Below, piece by piece: positions 26,881-36,351 of a DNA stretch of 64,000 nt. Position numbers and translations under genes: made by a program. Source of the DNA: Rickettsiales bacterium (GTDB lineage: Bacteria > Pseudomonadota > Alphaproteobacteria > Methylaequorales > Methylaequoraceae); NCBI GenBank assembly GCA_002691145.1, contig NZHE01000024.1, positions 101,271-165,270 of the forward strand. Direction: 5' to 3'. The notes beneath the pieces were generated by a model. It did no database searches, had not been told where the DNA came from, and worked only from the letters and a program-made list of their open reading frames with translations. Position 1 is the first letter of the stretch. Every line of letters starts with the position of its first letter.

Positions 26881-28281
26881 ATGAGTAAAATATTTAAAGA
26901 ATTGGAAAATATAAAAACCTTAAAAAAAGTTGATGAATTATTTAATAATTATGATGACGGCGATTTATTCCTTGAAAAAACATATACTGAAAATTTTGTG
27001 TATGATGATAACAAAGTTAAAAACGCAAGTTTTAATGAGGATAAGGGTTTTGGTTTAAGAGTCATAAAAGAGGACTCTATAGGTTTTGCACATTGCTCTG
27101 ACTTGAATGAAGTTACTTTAAAAAATGCAATAGAAATGGTGAGTAAAATTGATAAAAGTAAAAGTTTTAATCAAATAGTACCTAACAAATATCACAGATC
27201 ACTTTATTCAGATAAAAATCCTTTGTCATTGTATGAGTTTAAAGCAAAAATACAATTTTTAGAAAAAATTAATGGTTATGCAAGAGCAAAAGATAGTGCA
27301 ATAAGTCAAGTTTCTATCTCACTAGCTGGTAATTATCAAGAGGTAGAAATACTCAAGAATCTTGGCAACATTTTTTCCGATTTACGGCCGCTTGTTCGTC
27401 TTAATGTAAGTATAACAGTCAGAAAAAATAACATCACTGAAACTGGTTCATTCGGATTAGGTGGCAGATATATGTACGACACTTTATTCAATGAAAATGT
27501 ATGGAAGGACGCAGTAGACTCTGCGTACAATCAAGCTTTGATAAGACTTGAAGCAATTGAAACACCAGCAGGAGAGCAAAACGTAATTCTTGGGCCTGGT
27601 TGGCCTGGTATATTGCTTCATGAAGCAATTGGACACGGCTTAGAAGGAGATTTTAATCGAAAAAAGACTTCAGTGTTTCACAATCTAGTGGGACAAAGTG
27701 TTGCTTCGGAACAAATTACTATCGTAGATGATGGCACAATTCCCGATAGAAGGGGTTCATTAACGATTGATGATGAGGGCACCCCAACCCAAAATACAGT
27801 ACTTATTGAAAACGGTATCTTAAAAAACTTTATGCAAGATAGACTAAATGCAAAACTTATGAATAAAAAACCGACAGGAAATGGAAGAAGGGAGGATTAT
27901 TCTTGTATACCTATGCCAAGAATGACTAACACTTACATGATCAATGGAAAATATGAACATGAAGAACTCATTAAAAGTACAAAAAATGGTGTGTATGCTA
28001 CCCAGTTCAGCGGAGGTCAAGTTGATATTACCTCTGGAAAGTTTGTTTTTAGTGCTTCTGAAGCTTTTAAAATCGTAGATGGAAAAATTGATAGACCTCT
28101 TAAGGGTGCGACTTTAATAGGTAATGGTCCAGAAGTTTTAAAAAAAGTTTCCATGGTAGCTAACAACATGAAACTTGACAATGGAATTGGAACCTGTGGA
28201 AAAGAAGGGCAATCAGTTCCGGTTGGAGTTGGACAACCTAGCCTTAAGGTAGATAATCTTACTGTTGGAGGAACAGTTTAG
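26881..28281 (+). CDS. tldD: Metalloprotease TldD
   Basis: A 466-residue subunit of the TldD-TldE (PmbA) zinc protease. The zinc motif HEAIGHGLEGD lies near residue 247 in the stretch GWPGILLHEAIGHGLEGD. The downstream block DDEGTPTQNTVLIENGILKNFMQD and the C-terminal GQSVPVGVGQPSLKVDNLTVGG are family hallmarks. The partner pmbA is 3.5 kb downstream on the same strand rather than adjacent. The complex matures small peptides and degrades antitoxins in other bacteria; its substrate here is unknown. The gene converges with the chorismate mutase gene with two bases between stops. Confidence 0.96.
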   Translation: MSKIFKELENIKTLKKVDELFNNYDDGDLFLEKTYTENFVYDDNKVKNASFNEDKGFGLRVIKEDSIGFAHCSDLNEVTLKNAIEMVSKIDKSKSFNQIVPNKYHRSLYSDKNPLSLYEFKAKIQFLEKINGYARAKDSAISQVSISLAGNYQEVEILKNLGNIFSDLRPLVRLNVSITVRKNNITETGSFGLGGRYMYDTLFNENVWKDAVDSAYNQALIRLEAIETPAGEQNVILGPGWPGILLHEAIGHGLEGDFNRKKTSVFHNLVGQSVASEQITIVDDGTIPDRRGSLTIDDEGTPTQNTVLIENGILKNFMQDRLNAKLMNKKPTGNGRREDYSCIPMPRMTNTYMINGKYEHEELIKSTKNGVYATQFSGGQVDITSGKFVFSASEAFKIVDGKIDRPLKGATLIGNGPEVLKKVSMVANNMKLDNGIGTCGKEGQSVPVGVGQPSLKVDNLTVGGTV

Positions 28282-28283
28282 TT

Positions 28284-28574
28284 CTATTTTTTATGAACTT
28301 TATCATATATATCTCTCTCGTACTTAATAAAACCATTTATCATTGTCTTCCAGATTTTAACAATAAGACCTTCTGGTAGATTTTTTTTTTGAGACTCAGA
28401 GTCAAGTTCATTCAGAATTTCTTGAATCCTTTTTTTATCTACTATTTGATTTTTCTTTTTTAGTCTTACTGCTTCCTCAACTAACAATTTTCTTTTGTAA
28501 ATTAATTCTAGTAATTTGGAATCAATTTTGTCAATCGAATTTCTTACCTGGTTTATCGTTTTAAAATTTTTCAT
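28284..28574 (-). CDS. Chorismate mutase (AroQ class)
   Basis: A 96-residue all-helical protein. The N-terminal NQVRNSIDKIDSKLLELIYKRKLLVEEAVRLKK pattern (Arg and Asp-rich helix, then R/K kinase-like basic face) is that of AroQ chorismate mutases, which convert chorismate to prephenate for phenylalanine and tyrosine. The family residues Arg11 and Lys38 equivalents are visible in NQVRNSID and VRLKKKN. The length matches monofunctional alphaproteobacterial forms. It lies 24 bases after gshA on the same strand. Confidence 0.85.
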   Translation of the reverse strand: MKNFKTINQVRNSIDKIDSKLLELIYKRKLLVEEAVRLKKKNQIVDKKRIQEILNELDSESQKKNLPEGLIVKIWKTMINGFIKYERDIYDKVHKK

Positions 28575-28598
28575 CTATTAAAGTAAATATCATTTTTC

Positions 28599-29936
28599 TT
28601 AACCAAATGAATTAAATTTATAAATATTATCAATTTTTTTATTCCATTTGTTTAAAAAAAGATGTTTCCATACCTCGGCTGGTGATTGTCCGTTCTTTAA
28701 AATTTGAAAAAGAGGGTTTAAAAAAATTGATTCATTTTCCCCGTTGTCATTTAAAATATTTCTTTTAATCAATCCTTTTTTGGAGAGGATTAGCATTTTT
28801 TTTAAAAAAGACTTTATATCCTCTCCATCTGGAGTCATCGAGTTGAGAGCATTTAATGATACAGTTGAATAGAATTCTTTTCTTTGAATATTTGTCCATT
28901 TTTTGACCATCTCGTAAACTTCATCAAGAATATCTCGATCATATAAAATTCCCGTCCAAAATGCTGGAAGGGCACATACGCTTGACCAAGGGCCACCATC
29001 CGCTCCCCTCACTTCAAGAATTTTCTTTAATCTTACTTCAGGAAATACAGTTGTGGCATGATCAATCCAATCATCAATTGTCAAGCTTTCTCCATCATTA
29101 GAATTATGTAACTCTAGAATTTTTCTAAACGATTTTCCAGTATAATCGATGTAATCATTGTTTCTTTTTAAAAAATACATGGGTACATCTAATAAGTAAT
29201 CAACATACATTTCAAAAGAAAATCCATCATCAAAAACGAAGGGTAAAATTCCGCATCTATTCTTATCTGTTTTGGTCCAAATCCAGGAACGATAGCTTAG
29301 ATGTGAAGAGAGTTTTCCCTCTAAAAAAGGGGAATTTGCATACAACGCTATCACTGCTGGCTGAATAGCAAGACATACCCTATATTTTTTTATCATATCT
29401 ATTTCTGATTCATAGTCAAAATTCACTTGAATAGTGCATGTTCTGAACATCATATCAAGACCGTGTTCACCAGTTTTTTTCATATAATTTTTCATTATTT
29501 CGTAACGCTTTTTTGGGATTGTTGGGAAATGTTCTAGCGCCCACTTTGGATTAAAACCCATTCCCATGTAATTTACTCCAAACATTTTGGAAACAGAGTT
29601 TAACTCAAATTGGTGAGTATTTACCTCTGAACATGTATCAAAAATATTACTCAATGGAGCTCCAGATAATTCAATTTGACCTCCTGGTTCAAGTGAAATA
29701 GAGCTTCCAGACTTTTTCATTCCGATGACAAAATCATTTTCATAAATATTCTTCCATCCAAATTTTTTATTTAGTTCTAGAAAAATATTTTTGATGACAT
29801 CGTATTTAATTGGTTTTAAATCATCAACCAAGTAGCCAAATTTTTCATGTTCAGTTCCGATTTTCCAATTTTTTTTTTCTTTGCAACCACTTTTAAAGTA
29901 ATTTATTAGATCTTCTTTGATAATTTTTTTATTCAT
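28599..29936 (-). CDS. gshA: Glutamate-cysteine ligase (plant/alphaproteobacterial GCS2 type)
   Basis: A 445-residue ATP-dependent ligase that makes gamma-glutamylcysteine, the first step of glutathione synthesis. Motifs of the GCS2 class are visible: WKIGTEHEKFGYL at the N-terminus, SISLEPGGQIELSGAPL, MFRTCTIQVNFDY and the C-terminal LEVRGADGGPWSSVCALPAFW. The length is close to that of plant and alphaproteobacterial enzymes. It overlaps the rsmE end by eight bases. The glutathione synthetase gene is not in the window. Confidence 0.95.
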   Translation of the reverse strand: MNKKIIKEDLINYFKSGCKEKKNWKIGTEHEKFGYLVDDLKPIKYDVIKNIFLELNKKFGWKNIYENDFVIGMKKSGSSISLEPGGQIELSGAPLSNIFDTCSEVNTHQFELNSVSKMFGVNYMGMGFNPKWALEHFPTIPKKRYEIMKNYMKKTGEHGLDMMFRTCTIQVNFDYESEIDMIKKYRVCLAIQPAVIALYANSPFLEGKLSSHLSYRSWIWTKTDKNRCGILPFVFDDGFSFEMYVDYLLDVPMYFLKRNNDYIDYTGKSFRKILELHNSNDGESLTIDDWIDHATTVFPEVRLKKILEVRGADGGPWSSVCALPAFWTGILYDRDILDEVYEMVKKWTNIQRKEFYSTVSLNALNSMTPDGEDIKSFLKKMLILSKKGLIKRNILNDNGENESIFLNPLFQILKNGQSPAEVWKHLFLNKWNKKIDNIYKFNSFG

Positions 29937-30654
29937 TTAAATTCTCCATGAATATCTTACAACAAGCCACACTAAAGATTGAAGCAGTATCCATTTTAAA
30001 AACGCTTGATCCTAGTGAAACAGGATATAAATTTTTTAATTCATTTAAATAAAAACGATCTTTTTCTGACCATCCACCTACTGGTCCAATCAGAACGGCT
30101 AGTTTTTTTAATGTATTTTTTGACAAAAAGTCGAGAATATTAGGTGATTTCAAATTTTCATCACAAAGGATGACCAATCTATCGTCAGTCAAGTTTTTAA
30201 CAAATATTTCTAAATTAACATTAAATTCGATTCGTGGGAGATTAATCTGATTGGACTGCTCAGTTGCCTCTATTACTACTCTCCTCATCTTATCAACATT
30301 CATTTTTATTTTTTCCGAAAATTCTGTGTTAATCGGAACAATCTTAGAAACACCAATTTCCGTTACTTTTTCAACCAGAAATTTTACTTTTTTTGATTTT
30401 GTCATTCCAAAACAAAGCCAAATATCTTGTTGATTAATTGGTTTTCTTTTTAAAAACTTTACTTTTACAGAAATTGACTTTTTAATTTTTATAATAAATG
30501 CATCCCATTCTCCACAACTTTCGTTAAAAATATTTATTTGATCTCCAACATTTTTCCTCATAACATTAACTAAATAATGGTAGTTTTCTTTAGAAAGATT
30601 AATGACTTTATCCTTAAAAATATCCTCTGGAGTAAAAATACGTATCTGTGCCAT
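29929..30654 (-). CDS. rsmE: 16S rRNA (uracil-1498-N3)-methyltransferase
   Basis: A 241-residue SPOUT-fold methyltransferase that acts on U1498 of 16S rRNA. An N-terminal PUA-like part (about 1-70) precedes the knotted domain. Conserved stretches include KSKKVKFLVEKVTEIGVSKIVPI, ERSE-like FSEKIKMN, ATEQSNQINLPRI, and the SAM-binding knot LIGPVGGWSEKDR and SLGSSVFKMDTASI. It lies upstream of gshA and is divergent from ubiA across 32 bases, an order shared by many alphaproteobacteria. Confidence 0.94.
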   Translation of the reverse strand: MAQIRIFTPEDIFKDKVINLSKENYHYLVNVMRKNVGDQINIFNESCGEWDAFIIKIKKSISVKVKFLKRKPINQQDIWLCFGMTKSKKVKFLVEKVTEIGVSKIVPINTEFSEKIKMNVDKMRRVVIEATEQSNQINLPRIEFNVNLEIFVKNLTDDRLVILCDENLKSPNILDFLSKNTLKKLAVLIGPVGGWSEKDRFYLNELKNLYPVSLGSSVFKMDTASIFSVACCKIFMENLNE

Positions 30655-30686
30655 CTACTTACAGTGTAATAAAATTTTAACTTATC

Positions 30687-31565
30687 ATGTTTAATCAAAT
30701 AATCATTAAGATTCAGAACTTTTTAATTTTGGGTAGATATAACAAACCATATGGCTCTCTCCTATTGATGTGGCCATGCTTCTGGGGTGTAATTTATGGT
30801 CAAAAGTTTAGTTTGGAAAGTTTTAAGATTCTAATCTTATTATTACTTGGCTCATTTGTAATGAGGGGTGCAGGTTGCACTATTAATGATATATTAGACG
30901 TAAATTTTGATAAGAAGGTTAAAAGAACAAAAAGTCGCCCGTTAGCTAGTAATTTAATCAAAGTCAATGAAGCTATTTATTTTTTATTATTTCAATTACT
31001 ACTTGGATTTTTGATTGTACTAAATTTTAAAATAAAAATCATCTTTTTAGGTTTTGCAATAATACCTCTTGTTTTTTGTTATCCACTATTTAAAAGAGTT
31101 ACTTTTTTTCCTCAGATTATTTTAGGAGTCATTTTTAATTGGGGTATACTCATAGGTTTTTTAAGCTTTTCAGAAAGTTTGGAAATAGGTCTAATATTTC
31201 TATACTTAGGGGGAGTTTTTTTAACAGTTGGATACGATACAATTTACGCTTTTCAGGATTTAGATGATGACAGAAAAATAGGGGTTAAATCGTTAGCAAT
31301 AAAAGTAAGTCAAAAGCCAAAATTGTTTTTAAGTCTAATATATAGTTTGAGTTATATTCTATTTTTAATTTCATTTATTTTTATTAAAGCAGATTTTTTT
31401 TTAAATTTTATACTATCAATCCCTATAATGGTTCATTTTTTCTTTCAAATAAAAAGATTTGATGTCAATAATCCTGACTTACTTAATAAAATATTTATAT
31501 CTAATACTCATTTAGGTGGATTAATTTTTTTAATTTTGATAGGTGTAAAATATGTTAGTCATTAG
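30687..31565 (+). CDS. ubiA: 4-hydroxybenzoate polyprenyltransferase
   Basis: A 292-residue membrane prenyltransferase of ubiquinone synthesis that attaches the polyprenyl chain to 4-hydroxybenzoate. The first aspartate motif is NDILDVNFDKKVKRTKSRPL (about 67-86) and the second is YDTIYAFQDLDDDRKIGVKS (about 180-199). About eight transmembrane helices are visible. It is complete and of normal length. Its product feeds the ubiquinone pool used by ETF-QO. The 3' end overlaps the convergent DUF4170 gene by 11 bases. Confidence 0.95.
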   Translation: MFNQIIIKIQNFLILGRYNKPYGSLLLMWPCFWGVIYGQKFSLESFKILILLLLGSFVMRGAGCTINDILDVNFDKKVKRTKSRPLASNLIKVNEAIYFLLFQLLLGFLIVLNFKIKIIFLGFAIIPLVFCYPLFKRVTFFPQIILGVIFNWGILIGFLSFSESLEIGLIFLYLGGVFLTVGYDTIYAFQDLDDDRKIGVKSLAIKVSQKPKLFLSLIYSLSYILFLISFIFIKADFFLNFILSIPIMVHFFFQIKRFDVNNPDLLNKIFISNTHLGGLIFLILIGVKYVSH

Positions 31566-31740
31566 AAATAATAGTATATCGGACATAACAATCATCTACG
31601 TGCTTCCAAGAATTTTCATACCACTTATTTTTAGCTTTTTCATAACTATCATAAGGTCCATATTTTTCTAACTCAAAATCTTTTTTAATTTCAAAAAATT
31701 TTGTGTTCTCATATTTCCCTCCAACAACCCAGTATTTCAT
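31555..31740 (-). CDS. DUF4170-like small protein
   Basis: A 61-residue soluble protein. The pattern KYWVVGGKYENTKFFEI, GPYDSYEKAKNKWYENSW and VDDCYVRYTII matches the small alphaproteobacterial DUF4170 family, which has no assigned function. Its presence beside pmbA, the inositol-phosphatase-like gene and msbA is a known alphaproteobacterial context. It is divergent from pmbA across 66 bases and overlaps ubiA at the 3' end by 11 bases. Confidence 0.8.
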   Translation of the reverse strand: MKYWVVGGKYENTKFFEIKKDFELEKYGPYDSYEKAKNKWYENSWKHVDDCYVRYTIISND

Positions 31741-31806
31741 AACTCATTAAAATAAAATTAAATAATTAATATTGTAAATATATCATTAAAATTATAAAGA
31801 GATAAT

Positions 31807-33147
31807 ATGAATAAAAATTTAATCATAGATATAATTGAAAAACTTAAAAAAAAAGGCTGTGATCAGTCTGATGTTTTTTTAAAACAGAATGTTACAAAAA
31901 GTTCCTCAGTAAGATTGAGAATGCTTGAAAAAAATGAATCATCTCAAAACACTCAGATTGGAATTCGAGCAGTAAAGGGAAAAAAACAATCAATAATTTC
32001 GTCTAGTAACATAGATCCTAAAAATATTGATGTGTTAGTTCAAAAAGTAGTAGATATGGTAGCTGTAGTGCCAGACAATAATTACTGTGGATTAGCTGAA
32101 GATAATCTTATCAAAAAATTTGATGAAAATCTTTTAAAAAGTTTAGACTTGTTCGATACTTTTGAGCCCTCTATTGATGAACTTAAAGCTAAAGCTATAT
32201 TACTCGAAGATAGTGCCTTAAAGAATAAGCAGATTATTAATTCTGAAGGTGCAGAAGTTTCATGGACAAAATCAAAATATTTGCTTGCTGGCTCAAATAA
32301 TATGTTTCAAGAATACACTAAAACATTTAGCAGTTTTATTTTAGCTGTTCTTGCGGGAAATAATTCAGGAATGGAAAGAGAATATGATTTTAAAAGCAAG
32401 GTTTATTTTGAAGACCTTGGAAATTTTGAAAAAATAGGCGAGGAAACAGCTAGAAAAGCAGTTAGTAAATTAAATTCAAAAAAAATTAAAACATGTAAGG
32501 CTGATGTTATATATGATGCCAGGATATCTTCTTCATTATTAAGACATTTAGCTGCTGCTGCTAATGCAGTTTCAGTTGCTCGAGGTACTAGTTTTCTCAA
32601 AGATAAACTAGGAAAAAAACTGTTTAATAAAGAAATAAATATTATTGATGACCCAAGACTAGCAAGAATGTTAAATACAAAAATTATTGATTGTGAAGGA
32701 ATTGAGACAAAAACAATGAAATTAATTAAAAATGGAGAGTTGCAATTTTATTTTAATTCTCTTGAATCTGCAAGACAACTTAATCAAAAAGCAACCGGTC
32801 ATGGAACAAGAGGAGTTACCAGTTTACCCTATCCATCAGTTTCAAACCTTTTCTTAGAAAATGGAAAAGTTTCAAGAGAAGATCTCATAGGGAGTTTAAA
32901 AAAAGGTCTATTAGTTACCGAATTAATGGGTACTTCAATTAATCCTTCTAATGGAGATTATAGCAGAGGAGCGTCAGGATTTTGGATTGAAAATGGAGAA
33001 ATTTCACACCCTGTCTCTGAAATTACAATAGCTGGAAATCTTTTTGATATTTTTAATTGTTTGATTCCAGCAAACGACTTAAGATTCAATTACTCAATTA
33101 ATAGTCCATCATGCTTAGTTCAAAACATGACTATAGCTGGAATTTAG
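31807..33147 (+). CDS. pmbA: PmbA/TldE, non-catalytic partner of TldD
   Basis: A 446-residue member of the TldD/PmbA family. It has the family C-terminal block NPSNGDYSRGASGFWIENGEI, typical of PmbA, and lacks the HExxxH zinc motif, as expected for the TldE/PmbA subunit. The N-terminal half contains SSSVRLRMLEKNESSQNTQIGIRAV. It heads a plus-strand run with the phosphatase, msbA, DUF374, waaA and lpxK genes; spacers are three bases or fewer or overlaps, so this looks like one operon. Confidence 0.95.
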   Translation: MNKNLIIDIIEKLKKKGCDQSDVFLKQNVTKSSSVRLRMLEKNESSQNTQIGIRAVKGKKQSIISSSNIDPKNIDVLVQKVVDMVAVVPDNNYCGLAEDNLIKKFDENLLKSLDLFDTFEPSIDELKAKAILLEDSALKNKQIINSEGAEVSWTKSKYLLAGSNNMFQEYTKTFSSFILAVLAGNNSGMEREYDFKSKVYFEDLGNFEKIGEETARKAVSKLNSKKIKTCKADVIYDARISSSLLRHLAAAANAVSVARGTSFLKDKLGKKLFNKEINIIDDPRLARMLNTKIIDCEGIETKTMKLIKNGELQFYFNSLESARQLNQKATGHGTRGVTSLPYPSVSNLFLENGKVSREDLIGSLKKGLLVTELMGTSINPSNGDYSRGASGFWIENGEISHPVSEITIAGNLFDIFNCLIPANDLRFNYSINSPSCLVQNMTIAGI

Positions 33148-33150
33148 TTA

Positions 33151-33948
33151 ATGATATCTGATGTTTCACACTTAGGACCGGATTTAAAAAAAGAAATCTT
33201 AAATGCTATTATACAAGCAGGACAAATTGCGAAAGATTATGGCAAAAAAGAAATTAAGGTTTGGCAGAAATCAGAATCTCAGCCTGTTACTAATGCAGAT
33301 ATAGAGATAAATGAGTTCTTAAAAAAATTTTTTGAAAAAATTTCTCCCGATTTTGGTTGGTTATCAGAGGAATCCCAGGACGATTCATCAAGAAAGAATA
33401 AAAGTTATTTTTGGTGTGTTGACCCAATCGACGGAACAAGGTCTTTTATTAATAAAAAACCCGAATACACTATTTCTGTAGCCCTCATTAAAAAAAATAT
33501 CCCAATTATTGGAATTATATATAACCCACTTACTAAGGAGTTATTTTTTGCAGAGAAGAATAAAGGGGCTGTTTGTAATGACAAAAAGATAACAGTAAAT
33601 AATGAGAAAAATATTAAAAATTGTAAAATTGCAATAAGCTCATCTGAGGAAAGAACTATAAAAAATTTTAGTTTTTTTAAAAATCTAAACTCTATAAAAA
33701 TGGGTTCCATTGCTTACAAGGTTGCTCTTGCTGCGAAGGGTGAAATTGACATTGCTTTAAGTTTTACAAAAAAAAATGATTGGGATTTGGCAGCCGCATT
33801 TGTTTTACTCAGTGAAGCAGGAGGAACCATGACAAATTTGGATGGTAAAAATATTAAATTTAATTCAGACAGTTTAAAAATCACAAATGTTTTAGCTTGC
33901 AACAAAATGCTTCATAAAAGGATTATAAATGAAACTGAAATGAGTTGA
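33151..33948 (+). CDS. Inositol monophosphatase family phosphatase (CysQ/SuhB-like)
   Basis: A 265-residue metal-dependent phosphatase. The metal site is in WLSEESQDD, WCVDPIDGTRSFINKKPEY and NDWDLAAAFVLLSEAGG. Family members hydrolyse inositol phosphates, PAP/PAPS (CysQ) or other sugar phosphates; the substrate cannot be assigned here. CysQ-like members beside pmbA and LPS genes are common in alphaproteobacteria. Its stop overlaps the msbA ATG by one base (TGATG). Confidence 0.92.
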   Translation: MISDVSHLGPDLKKEILNAIIQAGQIAKDYGKKEIKVWQKSESQPVTNADIEINEFLKKFFEKISPDFGWLSEESQDDSSRKNKSYFWCVDPIDGTRSFINKKPEYTISVALIKKNIPIIGIIYNPLTKELFFAEKNKGAVCNDKKITVNNEKNIKNCKIAISSSEERTIKNFSFFKNLNSIKMGSIAYKVALAAKGEIDIALSFTKKNDWDLAAAFVLLSEAGGTMTNLDGKNIKFNSDSLKITNVLACNKMLHKRIINETEMS

Positions 33949-35714
33949 TGAAGAAAAATACAACTGAAAGATTGCTCAAAAGATTAATAAAGAATTATGT
34001 TGCTAAACATAAAATTAAATTAATAATTGCATTAGGGTGTATGATAATTGTGTCAGCATCAACTGCAATACATGCTTGGATGATGCAACCTGTATTAGAC
34101 GACATTTTTTTAAATAAGGATTCGAAAATGTTAATTTTACTGCCCTTGCTGATTTTATTTATAGCTGTAACAAAAGGAATGGCATCCTACTTTCAATCAA
34201 TATATATGAATTTTATAGGATTTCGTATTGTTGCTGATATCCAATCTGAAATGTTTTCATCAATAATTAAATGTGACTTATCGTATTTTAATGATTTAAA
34301 TACTGGAACACTAGTTTCTAGATTCTTAGCTGATGTAGGTTCTTTAACAAGAGGAGTTCATACGGTAATTACAAATATTATTAAAGATTTTTTGACAATC
34401 TTTTTTCTTGTAGGTGTTATGTTTTATCATGATTGGAAGTTGGCTATTTTGGCATTCGTCGTGTTTCCAATTTCGATATTACCAATTGTGAAAATAGGAA
34501 AAAAAATAAGAAAAATTTCCACACAAACTCAAGTAGGTTTTGGAGAACTTACCTCAAAACTAAGTCAAACTTTTTCAGGTATTAAAACGGTAAAGTCATT
34601 TAATGCACAAGCTTTTGAGAAAAATAGAGTTGATGATTCAATAGAAAATATATTTAAACTTACTTTTAAATCAAATAAGATTAGCTCAATTGCTAGACCT
34701 TTAATGGAAACACTGGGTGGTTTAGCAATTGCATTTGTAATTTGGATTGGCGGAAGTCAAGTAATAGAAGGAACAACAACACCCGGGACTTTTTTTTCTT
34801 TTATTACTGCACTTTTAATGGCCTATCAACCGGTAAAGTCACTTGCAAGTCTCAATGCAACATTACAAACTGCTATGGCCTCAGCAGAAAGAGTATTTTC
34901 TATAATTGACACAAAGCCGAAAATCAAAGATCAAGATTTAACAAAAGAAGAAAAACTTAAGAATATTAGAGAAATTAGATTTTCTAAAGTATTTTTTAAG
35001 TATAATAATTCTCAAGATGACATAATAAAAAATTGTAATATAAGGATTACAAAAGGAAAAAAGATCGCATTAGTTGGTCACTCAGGCGCTGGTAAAAGTT
35101 CGTTATTAAATTTAATTCCAAGATTTTATGAGCCTTACAAAGGAGACATTTTTTTGGATGATATTAATATCAAAGACATTAAACTTGAAAAACTTAGAAA
35201 TCTTTTTTCAGTTGTTAGTCAAGACATTAATTTATTCGATGGCACTGTCAATTTTAATATTAGTTATGGTTCCAAAAAAAAAAGTTATGAAGAAATTTTA
35301 AATGCCTTAAGGGATTCTGGAAGTGAAGAATTTGTAAATTCGTTGCCGCATGGTATTGATACGGAAATTGGAGAAAATGGAGTAAAACTATCTGGAGGAC
35401 AGAGGCAGAGAATAGCAATAGCAAGAGCTTTTTTAAAAAACGCCCCTTTTCTGCTGTTAGATGAAGCAACTTCATCACTAGATTCAAAGTCTGAAAAAAA
35501 AATTCAAGTTGCTTTGAATAAGCTTATGAGGGATAGGACCTCACTGATTATTGCTCATAGACTTTCTACAATAAATGACGCAGATAAAATTATTGTTATT
35601 GATAATGGAATGATTTCAGATTCAGGAACGCACATTCAGCTAATGAAAAAATCAAAATTATATAAAAATTTATATAAACTTCAATTTAAAGAGAATGCTA
35701 AAAAAATTATTTAG
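33948..35714 (+). CDS. msbA: MsbA-like lipid A ABC exporter
   Basis: A 588-residue half-transporter with six transmembrane helices in the first 300 residues and a C-terminal ATPase. Walker A is GHSGAGKSSLLN, the signature is LSGGQRQRIAIARAF and Walker B is FLLLDEATSSLD. The gene begins at the ATG at 33948; the ORF track shows an upstream TTG. Position ahead of DUF374, waaA and lpxK strongly suggests it flips lipid A core across the inner membrane, although the family also holds drug and peptide exporters. Its end overlaps the DUF374 start by 20 bases. Confidence 0.9.
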   Translation: MKKNTTERLLKRLIKNYVAKHKIKLIIALGCMIIVSASTAIHAWMMQPVLDDIFLNKDSKMLILLPLLILFIAVTKGMASYFQSIYMNFIGFRIVADIQSEMFSSIIKCDLSYFNDLNTGTLVSRFLADVGSLTRGVHTVITNIIKDFLTIFFLVGVMFYHDWKLAILAFVVFPISILPIVKIGKKIRKISTQTQVGFGELTSKLSQTFSGIKTVKSFNAQAFEKNRVDDSIENIFKLTFKSNKISSIARPLMETLGGLAIAFVIWIGGSQVIEGTTTPGTFFSFITALLMAYQPVKSLASLNATLQTAMASAERVFSIIDTKPKIKDQDLTKEEKLKNIREIRFSKVFFKYNNSQDDIIKNCNIRITKGKKIALVGHSGAGKSSLLNLIPRFYEPYKGDIFLDDINIKDIKLEKLRNLFSVVSQDINLFDGTVNFNISYGSKKKSYEEILNALRDSGSEEFVNSLPHGIDTEIGENGVKLSGGQRQRIAIARAFLKNAPFLLLDEATSSLDSKSEKKIQVALNKLMRDRTSLIIAHRLSTINDADKIIVIDNGMISDSGTHIQLMKKSKLYKNLYKLQFKENAKKII

Positions 35715-36351
35715 AGTCAAATTTATTCAATCTTTTTTCAGCTGGCTTATTTCTGTTTACTTAAAAATTTGTTACCACACTTCAATATGGAGAGTGAAGA
35801 ATTTACGAAATGCACAACAAGTAATAAATAGTGAAACATCATGCATAGTTTGCTTTTGGCATGGACGATTATTAATGACTCCATTTTGTTGGAATGATAA
35901 TAAAAAGTTCTCGATGCTAATTTCTAGTCATCCTGACGGTGTTTTAATTTCAAAAGCTGTGTCATATTTTGGAATAAAAACAATAGTTGGTTCATCTTCA
36001 AAAAATAAATTCTCATCATTTAAAAACATCATCAAAGAAATAAAATCAAATAATGCAGTTGGAATTACTCCAGACGGACCGAGAGGACCAAAAAGAAAGG
36101 TTAAAGAGGGCATTATATCTCTAGCAAAACTTACACAAGTTCCTATTCTTCCGCTTGCTTTTGGCTCAAAATTTGGAAAAGAGCTAAATTCTTGGGACAA
36201 ATTTTTATTAATATCTCCATTTAATAAATTTGTTGCAGTATGGGGAAATCCTATTCATATTAAAAAAAATAAAGATATAAAAATAGCAATGAAAAATCTT
36301 GAAAAAGAGTTAAATAGAATCACAAATCTAGCAGATAACCTATCAAATTGA
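35695..36351 (+). CDS. DUF374 lysophospholipid acyltransferase-like protein
   Basis: A 218-residue protein with an N-terminal hydrophobic segment. It carries the acyltransferase-like motif CFWHGRLLMTPF (HGR replaces the classic HxxxxD) and the acceptor-site motif ITPDGPRGPKRKVK. DUF374 proteins sit beside waaA and lpxK in alphaproteobacteria and are thought to act in lipid A or glycerolipid acylation; the acceptor is not known here. It overlaps msbA by 20 bases and waaA by one base. Confidence 0.88.
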   Translation: MLKKLFRVKFIQSFFSWLISVYLKICYHTSIWRVKNLRNAQQVINSETSCIVCFWHGRLLMTPFCWNDNKKFSMLISSHPDGVLISKAVSYFGIKTIVGSSSKNKFSSFKNIIKEIKSNNAVGITPDGPRGPKRKVKEGIISLAKLTQVPILPLAFGSKFGKELNSWDKFLLISPFNKFVAVWGNPIHIKKNKDIKIAMKNLEKELNRITNLADNLSN